Positions 1 through 6,786 of a stretch of 43,983 nucleotides of DNA are shown here, in pieces (the stretch's first letter is position 1; each line of letters starts with the position of its first letter). Below the pieces are notes generated by a model. That model was not told the DNA's origin. It made no database searches and worked only from the letters and a program-made list of their open reading frames with translations. Made by a program: the position numbers and the translations under genes. Source of the DNA: a virus; the IMG/VR virus record IMGVR_UViG_3300031269_000026, positions 1 to 43,983 of that record, one strand, 5' to 3'.

Positions 1-9
1 AGATGAGTA

Positions 10-612
10 ATGGACCTCACAGACCTGATACAGCCCAAGTCAGACCAATGGAACGCCGACGATTTTGTCAGCGGCCCGCGCACATTCACAATCGAGGGCG
101 TCAAAGTTGACCCGTCCGCAGATCAAAAGATCAGCATGGCGCTTGCTGGATCGAACAAGGTGTTCCGGCCCTGCAAGTCAATGGCCCGCGTCATGGTGCA
201 GGCATGGGGTCCTGACGCCAGCAAATACGATGGCCGATCAATGACGCTATACCGCGACCCCAAGGTGAAATGGGGCGGCATGGAAGTAGGCGGCATCCGT
301 ATCAGTCACATGAGCCATATAGACGCGCCCATGTCCCTCATGCTGACAATGACCAAGCAAAGCCGCGCGCCGTTCAAGGTTGGCGTCCTGCAAGCCACGC
401 CTGACACCACACCAGCACCAACCGCCCCCGACAACGCGCAGGATCTAGCCCGCACCGCAGCCGGTAAAGGCAAGGATGCATTTACCGCCTGGTGGAACAG
501 CGAGGAGGGAAAGCTGTGCCGTGACGCGGTAAAGCCGATCATGGCGGAATTGCAGGCCGCCGTAGCCGACGCAGACACGCCAGAGCCGGAGGATGATTCA
601 TGCCCGATCTGA
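10..612 (+). CDS. Conserved phage early protein of unknown function
   Basis: A 200-residue soluble protein, first gene in the window. The ATG at 10 directly follows a TGA, so it is probably coupled to an upstream gene outside the window. The N-terminal two thirds (residues 1-125) is compact, with a conserved-looking core (SMTLYRDPKVKWGGMEVGG, then RISHM near residue 97). The rest is an Ala/Pro/Thr linker followed by an acidic tail. I recognise the core from hypothetical proteins that sit near recombination or ssDNA-annealing genes in alphaproteobacterial prophages, but I see no catalytic motif and assign no function. It overlaps the next gene by 13 nt. The frame is secure because it is long, codon-biased and followed by tightly packed genes. 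Confidence 0.8.
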   Translation: MDLTDLIQPKSDQWNADDFVSGPRTFTIEGVKVDPSADQKISMALAGSNKVFRPCKSMARVMVQAWGPDASKYDGRSMTLYRDPKVKWGGMEVGGIRISHMSHIDAPMSLMLTMTKQSRAPFKVGVLQATPDTTPAPTAPDNAQDLARTAAGKGKDAFTAWWNSEEGKLCRDAVKPIMAELQAAVADADTPEPEDDSCPI

Positions 613-800
613 TATGTCAAAACCACAAGTGCGGGGCGCAGTTTGCCCCCGCATGGGCCGGGCAAGTGTATTGCTGCACAGCCTGCCGAATGAAGGAGCG
701 CAACTGGCGCAAGGCTCAGGGTGAGAAGGTGATTAACGCGGCTATTTTGGGCAAGGATACCGCGCCTATCGTGGCAGATATATTGCGCGCCAGATCATAA
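600..800 (+). CDS. Small zinc-ribbon-like protein
   Basis: A 66-residue protein that starts inside the end of the preceding gene. Four cysteines are arranged as CQNHKC near the N-terminus and CCTAC around residues 25-29, a spacing that can bind one zinc ion. The C-terminal half is basic and helical (MKERNWRKAQ). Such proteins often bind nucleic acid, but that is inference. The overlap with the upstream gene suggests translational coupling. Confidence 0.65.
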   Translation: MPDLICQNHKCGAQFAPAWAGQVYCCTACRMKERNWRKAQGEKVINAAILGKDTAPIVADILRARS

Positions 801-832
801 AAAGACCGCACCACACCACAGGAGGAACGACG

Positions 833-1042
833 ATGACAAGCAAAACCAAGATGCACGACGCCATAGTAGCCGCCCAGACGCGCCGCGCCGAATACGCATT
901 TTATGCCGAGGCAATTTTGAGCGGCACAAATGAAAAGATCCACGCATGGGGATCAACGCGGGCCGCCGTCGAGGTCAGCATTTACAGCCAGGCCGGTGCG
1001 TATAGCCCGAGCTGTCTGAAAATATACGGACCCGCAGAATGA
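833..1042 (+). CDS. Small hypothetical protein
   Basis: A 69-residue protein whose ATG is preceded by a strong AGGAGG ribosome-binding site about 7 nt upstream. That fixes the start and supports real expression. The sequence is an N-terminal amphipathic helix (HDAIVAAQTRRAEYAF) followed by a short mixed region. I recognise no family. It sits in the same early plus-strand cassette and ends just before the Lar-like gene. Confidence 0.6.
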   Translation: MTSKTKMHDAIVAAQTRRAEYAFYAEAILSGTNEKIHAWGSTRAAVEVSIYSQAGAYSPSCLKIYGPAE

Positions 1043-1053
1043 AGGAGGCACCG

Positions 1054-1287
1054 ATGGAACAGCGTGATCTGATGCCTTGCCCGTTTTGCGCAGGCGGCGA
1101 AACTCACATCCAGCCGCAAGGCCAAATTTGGCGCGGGATGGGGTATTCAGACCCCATCTGCTACCGTCTGATCCATTTCTGCAAAGGCATCTTGCCTGAT
1201 GATTACGTCACGAACCGGATGGAGTTGCGCGCTCGGACTGAGGAACAATGCAGCGAGGCGTGGAACACACGCGCCAGGAAGGAGTGA
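1054..1287 (+). CDS. Lar-family restriction alleviation-like protein
   Basis: A 77-residue protein starting at the ATG at 1054, chosen because GAAGGAGG lies about 6 nt upstream; an ATG at 1039 lacks such a site. The N-terminal LMPCPFCAGG motif and the C-terminal SEAWNTRAR motif are the two hallmarks of the Lar (restriction alleviation) family, a zinc-binding group common in phages. The Rac prophage Lar protein modulates type I restriction-modification to protect unmodified phage DNA. Two further cysteines in the middle (CYRLIHFC) could complete a zinc site. The family call is from motif recognition, and the activity here is inferred. Confidence 0.7.
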   Translation: MEQRDLMPCPFCAGGETHIQPQGQIWRGMGYSDPICYRLIHFCKGILPDDYVTNRMELRARTEEQCSEAWNTRARKE

Positions 1288-1294
1288 ACCTGCC

Positions 1295-1525
1295 ATGACC
1301 GACACCCTTGCCTACGCCCTGCCCCGCGAAATTGCCCGCGTCACCGCCAAGAAGGAACGCTGGATCGGATACCAGCGCGACCACAACATGGGACCGGGGA
1401 TGCAACTGAGCATCAACATCATGCAGGTCGAAATCGAAGCCGCCGTCAAAGCCTGCGCGACCGGTGACGTAGTGGAAATGATGACTGCGCTGCAATCTTT
1501 GAAGGAGTACAATGACGATGACTGA
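1295..1525 (+). CDS. Small hypothetical protein
   Basis: A 76-residue protein beginning MTDTLAYALP. The start at 1295 follows an AAGGAG site and lies just after the Lar-like stop. It is mostly helical, with a segment MQVEIEAAVKACATG and an acidic end (EYNDDD). It overlaps the next gene by 14 nt. No family is recognised. Confidence 0.55.
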   Translation: MTDTLAYALPREIARVTAKKERWIGYQRDHNMGPGMQLSINIMQVEIEAAVKACATGDVVEMMTALQSLKEYNDDD

Positions 1526-1871
1526 CCCGCACGAGAAAGCCGAGGCCCCGATGGGACCGAGTGAACGCGTGGCGAAGGAAATTTATGCCGCTATGGTTTG
1601 GGCGGCGGAACGTAGCGAATTTCCGTTCAAGGCACTAACCTGGACCGAGAATGGAAATTCACATGCGCAGGTCGAGGCTCGCCGCGCCGCCGACGCTGCC
1701 ATTGCCGCGATGCCAGCCCCCGATGCCAGCGCGATCAGGAACGCGGCGCTGATGGAGGCGGCACGGGTCTGCCTAGAGTACAGTAAAGATCACGGGGCAG
1801 GAATGTTCGACGTTCATTCTGCGGAGTGTGAACGGCGGATTATCGCCCTTGCCGGGGAGCCACGCACATGA
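1512..1871 (+). CDS. Hypothetical early protein, Ala-rich helical
   Basis: A 119-residue protein whose start at 1512 is preceded by GAAGGAG. Helical segments contain SERVAKEIYAAMVWAAE and ARRAADAAIAAMPAP. This Ala-rich layout is common among small phage early proteins of unknown role. It ends with GEPRT, the same five residues that end the next gene, and its stop overlaps the DUF1643 start by 4 nt. The shared ending comes from a repeated DNA junction sequence rather than shared function. Confidence 0.6.
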   Translation: MTMTDPHEKAEAPMGPSERVAKEIYAAMVWAAERSEFPFKALTWTENGNSHAQVEARRAADAAIAAMPAPDASAIRNAALMEAARVCLEYSKDHGAGMFDVHSAECERRIIALAGEPRT

Positions 1872-2371
1872 CCCAGACCACGCCAGCCGCCATAATTTCC
1901 CCCTGCGGACTTTATCGTTATCGTTTGTCCCGTTCATGGGCTAACGGCGCTCACTTGACCTTCATCATGCTCAACCCGTCAACCGCTGACGCCAACGTCG
2001 ATGATCCTACAATCCGTCGCTGCATGGGTTTTGCGCGGCGGGAGGGCGTCAGCGGTATTCACGTGGTCAACCTGTTCGCATTCCGGGCGACAAAGCCAGA
2101 GGACATGGCCAATGCCGTCGATCCCGAAGGGCCAGAAAACGCCCGATATCTTGCCGACGCGGCAGAGCTTGCATCCCACTCTGGGCTGCCTCTGGTCTGT
2201 GCTTGGGGATCGCATTGGATGGCATCAGATCGCGCGGAGTCTGTCGTCAGAGGAATCGGTTGCCATGCAAGTCTGTCGTGTCTTGGCACCACCAAGTCCG
2301 GCGCGCCAAGGCATCCGCTATACGTTAAGGGCAATGCCCCTCTGGTGTTGTTTGGGGAGCCGCGCACATGA
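1868..2371 (+). CDS. DUF1643 family protein
   Basis: A 167-residue protein carrying the DUF1643 signature: FIMLNPSTADANVDDPTIRR, then the GIHVVNLFAFRAT segment and a later CAWG block. The family is widespread in bacteria and phages and has no established biochemical function that I know of. The length matches a full-length family member. It starts with ATGA overlap to the upstream gene and its own stop overlaps the start of the micro-gene at 2368, so it belongs to a translationally coupled cassette. Confidence 0.85.
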   Translation: MTQTTPAAIISPCGLYRYRLSRSWANGAHLTFIMLNPSTADANVDDPTIRRCMGFARREGVSGIHVVNLFAFRATKPEDMANAVDPEGPENARYLADAAELASHSGLPLVCAWGSHWMASDRAESVVRGIGCHASLSCLGTTKSGAPRHPLYVKGNAPLVLFGEPRT

Positions 2372-2424
2372 CCCACGCCCCGCTGATTTTCACCGCCTGC
2401 GCGCTGCTGCTGATTGCCAGCGCC
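2362..2424 (+). repeat. 63-bp direct repeat, copy 1
   Basis: The interval 2362-2424 is identical base for base to 7016-7078. It covers the end of DUF1643 and the first 19 codons of the micro-gene. The two copies lie about 4.65 kb apart on the same strand, flanking the repeat proteins and the insertion element. Confidence 0.9.
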
Positions 2425-2463
2425 GCAATTCGCGCCCTGACACCCTGCATAGGAGCCTGCTGA
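2368..2463 (+). CDS. 31-residue single-span membrane micro-protein (copy 1)
   Basis: A 31-codon ORF starting at the ATG that overlaps the DUF1643 stop (ATGA). It encodes a short hydrophobic span (LIFTACALLLIASAA) with two polar residues before it and a Cys-containing tail. The next gene begins one base after its stop. A near-identical start and membrane span recur at 7022-7102 within an exact 63-bp duplication, which argues that this is a real unit. Function is unknown; it could be a small membrane regulator or a lysis-associated peptide. Confidence 0.5.
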   Translation: MTHAPLIFTACALLLIASAAIRALTPCIGAC

Positions 2464-2464
2464 A

Positions 2465-3172
2465 ATGACCATACATATCGTACCTAAAGACACAGTGGGG
2501 CACTACGTCGTACCCGAGGGATGCACTAAGGCAACGGTAAACTGCTGCGATGCGCTGACTAGCATCAGCTTACCCGATGGCTGCACTACCGTATGGCTGA
2601 CCTACTGCGATGCGCTGACCAGCATCAGCTTCCCCGAGGGATGCACTACCGCATTGGTGTCCTACTGCGATGCGCTGACCAGCATCAGCTTCCCGGATGG
2701 CTGCGCTACCGTAGGGCTGACCTACTGCGATGCGCTGACCAGCATCAGCTTCCCCGAGGGATGCACTACCGTAAGGCTGTACGGGTGCAACGCGCTGACC
2801 AGCATAAGATTCCCCGATGGATGCACTGACGCATTGGTGTCCAACTGCGATGCGCTGACCAGCATCAGCTTCCCCGATGGATGCACTGACGCAGAGGTGT
2901 CCAACTGCAACGCGCTGACCAGCATCAGCTTCCCGGATGGCTGCGCTAACGCAGAGGTTTACCGTTGCAACGCATACAAGTCACTACACAACGATTTTCG
3001 CGGTTATCAGATGGTATATGCAGGCGGCTTTTATCACGCAGGCTGTCGGAAATTTACCGCAGAGCAGGCGCTCGATCATTGGGGGCATGGATATGAAGGC
3101 GCCGGAAATGGCCCCGCATACTGCGCCGCAATCCGCAAACACCAAGCCAAAATAAGGAGCCTGCTAACATGA
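2465..3172 (+). CDS. Leucine-rich-repeat-like protein with seven 20-residue repeats (long copy)
   Basis: A 235-residue protein with three parts. It has an N-terminal cap (residues 1-27, MTIHIVPKDTVGHY), seven tandem 20-residue repeats (28-167) of consensus C(D/N)ALTSISFP(D/E)GCTxAxVSx, and a C-terminal domain (168-235) with a CNAYKSLHNDFRGY entry. The regular Leu/Ile/Phe/Val positions suggest a beta-solenoid, as in BspA/LRR_5 proteins, and paired cysteines recur in each turn. No signal peptide is visible, so it is probably cytoplasmic. The gene is followed by a paralogue with only three repeats. The role is unknown; protein binding is the usual use of such scaffolds. Confidence 0.8.
   Translation: MTIHIVPKDTVGHYVVPEGCTKATVNCCDALTSISLPDGCTTVWLTYCDALTSISFPEGCTTALVSYCDALTSISFPDGCATVGLTYCDALTSISFPEGCTTVRLYGCNALTSIRFPDGCTDALVSNCDALTSISFPDGCTDAEVSNCNALTSISFPDGCANAEVYRCNAYKSLHNDFRGYQMVYAGGFYHAGCRKFTAEQALDHWGHGYEGAGNGPAYCAAIRKHQAKIRSLLT
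2546..2965 (+). repeat. Seven tandem 60-bp coding repeats
   Basis: Seven in-frame copies of a 60-bp unit, each coding for one 20-residue turn. Copies differ by a few bases, mostly at the codons between the cysteine and the next CDALTS block. The exact 60-bp period makes copy number prone to change by slippage or unequal recombination. Confidence 0.9.
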
Positions 3173-3636
3173 CCATACATATCGTACCTAAAGACACAGT
3201 TGGGCACTACGTCTTCCCCGATGGCTGCACTGACGCAGTGGTGATCGCCTGCAACGCGCTGACCAGCATCAGCTTCCCCGATGACTGCACTACCGCATTG
3301 GTGTCCAACTGCAACGCGCTGACCAGCATCAGCTTCCCCGATGACTGCACTGCCGCAGCGGTGTCCAACTGCAACGCGCTGACCAGCATCAGCTTCCCCG
3401 ATGACTGCACTGCCGCAGCGGTGTCCAACTGCAACGCATACAAGTCACTACACAACGATTTTCGCGGTTATCAGATGGTATATGCAGGCGGCTTTTATCA
3501 CGCAGGCTGTCGGACATTTACCGCCAAGCAGGCGCTCGATCATTGGGGGCATGGATATGAAGGCGACGGAGATGGACCAGCATACTGCGCCGCAATCCGC
3601 AAACACCAAGCCGAAATAAGGAGCCTGCTAACATGA
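3169..3636 (+). CDS. Leucine-rich-repeat-like protein with three repeats (short copy)
   Basis: A 155-residue paralogue of the preceding gene, with the same N-terminal cap, three 20-residue repeats (28-87) and a nearly identical C-terminal domain. It is exactly 80 residues, or four repeats, shorter. The last two repeats code for identical 20-residue turns. Its ATG overlaps the upstream stop (ATGA), and the translation-initiation region matches that of the first copy, so the pair arose by tandem gene duplication. Function is unknown. Confidence 0.8.
   Translation: MTIHIVPKDTVGHYVFPDGCTDAVVIACNALTSISFPDDCTTALVSNCNALTSISFPDDCTAAAVSNCNALTSISFPDDCTAAAVSNCNAYKSLHNDFRGYQMVYAGGFYHAGCRTFTAKQALDHWGHGYEGDGDGPAYCAAIRKHQAEIRSLLT
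3250..3429 (+). repeat. Three tandem 60-bp coding repeats
   Basis: Three in-frame 60-bp units homologous to those at 2546-2965, with the consensus PDDC replacing PDGC or PEGC. The downstream 207 bp (3430-3636) is nearly identical to 2966-3172. Confidence 0.9.
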
Positions 3637-3809
3637 CCATACGCCACATCCCCGCAATCGACGCGCTGCAAGAGGCGCACCGCCACATCATGGCGCTTTT
3701 CCCCCACGCCGCCGACGACATGAAAGACGACATTGACCGCGAACACCTGATTGCCGGATATACGCTTTTGTGTGGGTTGGTGAAGGCGCAGAAGGAGGCC
3801 GCAAAATGA
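3633..3809 (+). CDS. 58-residue hypothetical protein
   Basis: A short ORF that starts with ATGA overlap to the short repeat protein and uses the same GGAGCCTGCTAAC leader as the two genes before it. It encodes MTIRHIPAIDALQEAHRHIM followed by an acidic, helical rest. Its stop overlaps the next start. Close coupling on both sides supports a real gene; no family is recognised. Confidence 0.5.
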   Translation: MTIRHIPAIDALQEAHRHIMALFPHAADDMKDDIDREHLIAGYTLLCGLVKAQKEAAK

Positions 3810-4105
3810 CCCGCCCTGACATGCGCCAGCGTGACCGCCGTTTGATTGACCAGCACCTGCCGACCGACAACGCGCGCGATCAGTGGTTTCAGGACAACCT
3901 GCCCCACGTTCGCCCCATCATTGACCCGTCGATAGTGGACCGCACAGCAGAGGCCCGCGCGATGGCCGACGATCTGCGCGCGTGTTCCGGCTCGTGGAAA
4001 CATCCGCCCCGCAAACGCCGGACATTCCTGCCCGGTTGGTGGATAATCCCCGGCGCGCTTTTGAGCCTCGCGTTCTGGATCGTGGTATCGTGGTGGGCAC
4101 TATGA
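3806..4105 (+). CDS. Small protein with C-terminal membrane anchor
   Basis: A 99-residue protein starting at 3806, after GAAGGAGG and with ATGA overlap to the upstream gene. The first 70 residues are polar and charged (MTRPDMRQRDRRLIDQHL). The end is one hydrophobic span (GWWIIPGALLSLAFWIVVSWW), which predicts a tail-anchored inner-membrane protein facing the cytoplasm. No family is recognised. Confidence 0.55.
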   Translation: MTRPDMRQRDRRLIDQHLPTDNARDQWFQDNLPHVRPIIDPSIVDRTAEARAMADDLRACSGSWKHPPRKRRTFLPGWWIIPGALLSLAFWIVVSWWAL

Positions 4106-4200
4106 CCGCCCGCCAGATCATCGAAGCGCGCCTGGGCCGAAATCTACCGGCCACGCGCCAACTGCCGCCCGACAAGTGCCGGACGTTCCTGATGCCGTGA
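4102..4200 (+). CDS. 32-residue hypothetical micro-protein
   Basis: A short ORF that overlaps the upstream stop by 4 nt and reads MTARQIIEARLGRNLPATRQ and onward to MP. It is basic and probably helical. Support is only positional coupling, so I hold it loosely. It is followed by about 100 bases without a gene before the next ribosome-binding site. Confidence 0.35.
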   Translation: MTARQIIEARLGRNLPATRQLPPDKCRTFLMP

Positions 4201-4302
4201 AGGCCCGGCTTGATTTTTAACCCATGCTGCCCGTTCTGGGATCATCCCTCACGGTCAATCCGCTTGGTCGTGGTAGGCCGTGGGGGCACAAAGGAGACGA
4301 CA

Positions 4303-4507
4303 ATGACCGAACGCACGAAACTGAAAGAGCACATTGAAGCCGTGCTCAAAGGCATCAAGGGCCTGACTGTCGATGAAGCCACCGACATGCTGCACGAGAT
4401 CGCCGACGAAATTGCAGAGGGTGGCTCCGAGGACCTGTTCAACGGTGCAATCCTGGACGGCATACGATGGGGGTACGCCGCCGCTGTGCAAGTGGAAATG
4501 GCAGGCG
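4303..4507 (+). pseudogene. 5' part of a small phage gene interrupted by the insertion element
   Basis: The ATG at 4303 follows AAAGGAG and opens a helical, acidic protein (MTERTKLKEHIEAVLKGIKG). The insertion begins at 4508, and the frame now stops at a TAG created inside the element's left end (4510-4512). Removing the element and one copy of the 8-bp duplication joins this part in frame to 6814-6962 and restores a 117-residue product ending in SAKGVGTDD. The truncated product may still be made. Confidence 0.85.
4500..4507. repeat. 8-bp target site duplication, left copy
   Basis: GGCAGGCG immediately outside the left inverted repeat. The same 8 bp lies at 6806-6813 outside the right end, as expected for an IS1-like insertion. 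Confidence 0.9.
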
Positions 4508-4526
4508 GGTAGTGTCTCAGTTTGAA
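4508..4526. repeat. Left terminal inverted repeat
   Basis: GGTAGTGTCTCAGTTTGAA, perfect inverse complement of 6787-6805. The transposase stop codon lies inside it, at 4517-4519 on the minus strand. Confidence 0.95.
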
Positions 4527-5404
4527 ATATCTTTCTTTTTATAAGATCCACGCTTTTTGGGCGCAGGGGCGCGCGCGTCGATCAAGCCCACAATCCAAGC
4601 TGTGTCGTGCAAGGTGTCAGATACACCAGCGGCCATTGCGGGTGTCACTTTCAACGTCTTGTGGATGCGCACAAAGTTGTAATGCACGAAATACAGCGAC
4701 AGCATGTGAAGGTGGTTTTCCAGCTTCTTGCTGAAACCGTTGGTCAGGCGGGTGAAGCGGCGCATACCCATACGCATTGTCAGGTTCTGACGCTCAACGT
4801 AGGACGTGCTGACCAGTTCTTTTACAGGTTCACCCATGATCGCCTCTTTGCGCGATCCAGTGAAGCCTGCCGGGGAATACTTGCGCTCTGCTGACTTGCC
4901 GCCAAGTTCGCCATACATCTTGACCAGCATGGCATAGTCAATGTCTGCGCCAAAGGCACTTTCAACAGCGCTGAGATACGCCTTGTGTCCGTCCGTCGTC
5001 AGTTGAACCCGGTTGCTCAGACGTCGACGCAGATCGAACATGAACTCGTGCGCGGTTTCTGCTGAACGGTCGCCAACCTCAAATGACAGGATCATTTTGC
5101 TATCTGCGTCAATCGCGGTCCAAGTCCAGACGTCCCCAGCACCATCAGGTGCTGCCTTGGCGGTTTTTACGTTCTTGTCTTTGGCATAGCAGAAGGACCA
5201 GATTTCGTCACACTCGACGCGGGTGGAGCCTACATTGCGCACCGTCTCATCGTGGTACGCGGCGCAGGCCTCACCAGCCTCAACAAGCAGCTTTGTAACT
5301 GTGTTGATAGATACACCCACAACGCGGCTGATTGAGCGCATGGAACTGCCTTCAACCAACATGCTCAGGATCATCGCGCGGGTTTTTGTGTCAAGCTTGT
5401 TCAT
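4517..5404 (-). CDS. IS1-like DDE transposase
   Basis: A 295-residue transposase that cuts and joins the element's ends. An N-terminal helix-turn-helix (about residues 14-42, containing SMRSISRVVGVSINTVTKLL) binds DNA. The catalytic domain shows an ECDEIWSF segment for the first acidic residue, a TTDGHKAY segment for the second, and SYVERQNLTMRM for the final Glu. The motif HYNFVRIHKTLKVTPAMAAG is typical of the IS1-type transposases found in alphaproteobacteria. A basic, Lys-rich tail ends the protein. The ORF is intact, so the element may be active. A likely promoter lies directly before the start codon. Confidence 0.9.
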   Translation of the reverse strand: MNKLDTKTRAMILSMLVEGSSMRSISRVVGVSINTVTKLLVEAGEACAAYHDETVRNVGSTRVECDEIWSFCYAKDKNVKTAKAAPDGAGDVWTWTAIDADSKMILSFEVGDRSAETAHEFMFDLRRRLSNRVQLTTDGHKAYLSAVESAFGADIDYAMLVKMYGELGGKSAERKYSPAGFTGSRKEAIMGEPVKELVSTSYVERQNLTMRMGMRRFTRLTNGFSKKLENHLHMLSLYFVHYNFVRIHKTLKVTPAMAAGVSDTLHDTAWIVGLIDARAPAPKKRGSYKKKDISN

Positions 5405-5410
5405 GCCATT

Positions 5411-5439
5411 GTTATAGTTGCGGTATCACTATTTAACAA
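5411..5439 (-). promoter_or_regulatory. Candidate sigma70-type promoter of the transposase, possibly leaderless
   Basis: On the minus strand, TTGTTA (5434-5439) and TATAAC (5411-5416) are separated by 17 bases. The transposase ATG begins 6 bases after the -10 box, so transcription would begin at or very near the start codon. I see no Shine-Dalgarno site. Confidence 0.5.
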
Positions 5440-5453
5440 GCAAAAAGTTCACT

Positions 5454-6044
5454 TTAAATTTGTGCAATCGCATCTGCAAGCTTGTCCCAATCGTCCTCAA
5501 GCATGTCTTCCACGGTGCTAGTTGGCAGTTGAAGCTGTTCGGACAAAACTTCTAACGTGACTTCTCCGTCAGCAACTCTTTGCCTTGCTATTACTCGCGC
5601 AGCCTTTGGAAACAGCAGCATAAGACCTTTCTGCTGGGCCAAGATGTCGGCAGCTACTTTCATAGTCATGCGCGGCTCATCGCCAATTGAGGCGCGCCCC
5701 GCCAAAACCATGGCCAAGTCCATAATGTCATTGGAGTCTTTAGTCTTTGCCACATTGGCATCACAGACGTGTACAAGCTCTTTTGCGCACACGATCCGCC
5801 GGGACACAAAATCGACATTGGTTGGATACACAATTAGTGAGACCAAACGCGGCTCCGAGTACATCCCGCCGCTCGGCTCGGTAAGCTGAACATAGGTCCC
5901 AAGCAGTTGTTCGGTGTCCATATCTTCACCAACAACACGAATGTCATCCTGGTATCCCATCTCGACCAACGCGTCGCAGATTTCCTGAATTTCGACCGGG
6001 AGTTCGGTCTTTCCATCAAATTTAGCTTGCAGGTTCTTGAACAC
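5454..6044 (-). CDS. Passenger protein with degenerate ImmA/IrrE-like metallopeptidase features
   Basis: A 196-residue protein if translation starts at the GTG at 6044, which follows GGAGGGG; an upstream GTG at 6089 lies inside a terminator hairpin. Residues around RRIVCAKELVHVCD resemble the RR..AHELGH block of ImmA/IrrE (M78) peptidases with the first His replaced by Lys. The following KVAADILAQQKGLMLLFPKA segment resembles the family's A...LLMP block, and a helix-turn-helix-like end follows (LEVLSEQLQLPTSTVEDML). ImmA-type proteins cleave phage or ICE repressors or act with antitoxins. Lack of a full HEXXH motif suggests a non-catalytic or altered role. The homology is from pattern only. 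Confidence 0.5.
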   Translation of the reverse strand: MFKNLQAKFDGKTELPVEIQEICDALVEMGYQDDIRVVGEDMDTEQLLGTYVQLTEPSGGMYSEPRLVSLIVYPTNVDFVSRRIVCAKELVHVCDANVAKTKDSNDIMDLAMVLAGRASIGDEPRMTMKVAADILAQQKGLMLLFPKAARVIARQRVADGEVTLEVLSEQLQLPTSTVEDMLEDDWDKLADAIAQI

Positions 6045-6060
6045 TCGCCCCTCCAACAAA

Positions 6061-6086
6061 ATAGGCCCGGCAAAAACCGGGCCTAT
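6061..6086 (-). terminator. Hairpin terminator or attenuator between the two passenger genes
   Basis: A perfect 10-bp stem (6061-6070 with 6077-6086) with a 6-base loop. On the minus strand it is followed by the T-rich run TTTTGTT. It lies after the stop of the upstream passenger gene and just before the start of the downstream one, so it would lower transcription into the latter. Confidence 0.65.
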
Positions 6087-6112
6087 CACAGATATTGTTG
6101 ACTCTACAAGAT

Positions 6113-6544
6113 TTAGAGTTTTGTCTTTTCTTTGCCGCTATGCGGAGGGTTGTGAGGCATGCCCTTATCGATAGCAGCCCCGATCACTCTTTCGGCTTCC
6201 TTGCAAATACCAACGTCGGTTGCGTCGGTGCCCGCCAAGAACTTGATGTTATGCAGCTCGCGCCCACCCCTAGACAGAAGGTCGTGGAGGCTAGCCGAAC
6301 AAACTTCGGTCATTTCCTTCTCTCCTTTTTGCCACCGAGCGATGGCGGCTTGAGTTGCAATTCCTGAACGTCGCTCTGCGTCCAGCTTTTCATTCCGTGC
6401 TTTTGCACCAGCTACACCGCTTTTGCGGCGATTCTTTGACGTGTAGGAGGTTTCATCCTCTTCACCCGTCGCTATCCTCGCGACCATAACCGACATGCCG
6501 ATGGTGTCGGCGGGCCGCTTTTGTCCGCTTGGTCCTTTCGGCAT
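6113..6544 (-). CDS. Passenger protein of the MPKGPxGxKRPAD type
   Basis: A 143-residue protein starting at 6544, after AAGGTGGG; the longer ORF start at 6577 lacks a site. The opening MPKGPSGQKRPADTIGMSV and IATGEEDE blocks, followed by KSGVAGAKARNEKLDAERRS and AAIARWQKGEKE, match a hypothetical family common in alphaproteobacteria and mobile elements. The basic G-AKAR/AARW region looks like a short nucleic-acid-binding helix pair. No catalytic motif is visible. With the ImmA-like gene downstream it could form a two-gene maintenance or regulatory unit, which is inference. Confidence 0.65.
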   Translation of the reverse strand: MPKGPSGQKRPADTIGMSVMVARIATGEEDETSYTSKNRRKSGVAGAKARNEKLDAERRSGIATQAAIARWQKGEKEMTEVCSASLHDLLSRGGRELHNIKFLAGTDATDVGICKEAERVIGAAIDKGMPHNPPHSGKEKTKL

Positions 6545-6570
6545 ATGTCCCACCTTTGTTTGCCACGCGA

Positions 6571-6585
6571 GAGTCAAACTGACTC
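6571..6585. promoter_or_regulatory. Candidate operator dyad before the passenger genes
   Basis: GAGTCAAACTGACTC is a perfect dyad with 6-bp arms, 27 bases before the passenger start. Its TCAAACTGA core also occurs in the element's terminal repeats. It overlaps a TTGACA box (minus strand), so binding could control the passenger promoter. Confidence 0.35.
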
Positions 6586-6786
6586 GAATGTCAACCTCTC
6601 GTTGCCTATCTACACACTGCTACACTAGCACAGCAAGACGATTCGCGGTAAATTTTCCGTTGGCTGCGCGATAATTCGCCTCCCGTCAAGTGGTTTCCTT
6701 GCTGTATAGATATGCTTAGCCCCAGTTACTTCAAGACCAGTTTAGCGGTCGGGCTGATAACGCTAGGTTTACAAGCTCGATGAAAA

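Noticed and set aside
306-665. 119-residue minus-strand ORF over the first gene
   Set aside because: It is antisense to a codon-biased gene and has shadow-like composition with no ribosome-binding site.
2001-2468. 155-residue plus-strand ORF overlapping DUF1643
   Set aside because: It overlaps a recognised family in another frame and its composition is Arg/Ser/Pro-rich, typical of a shadow.
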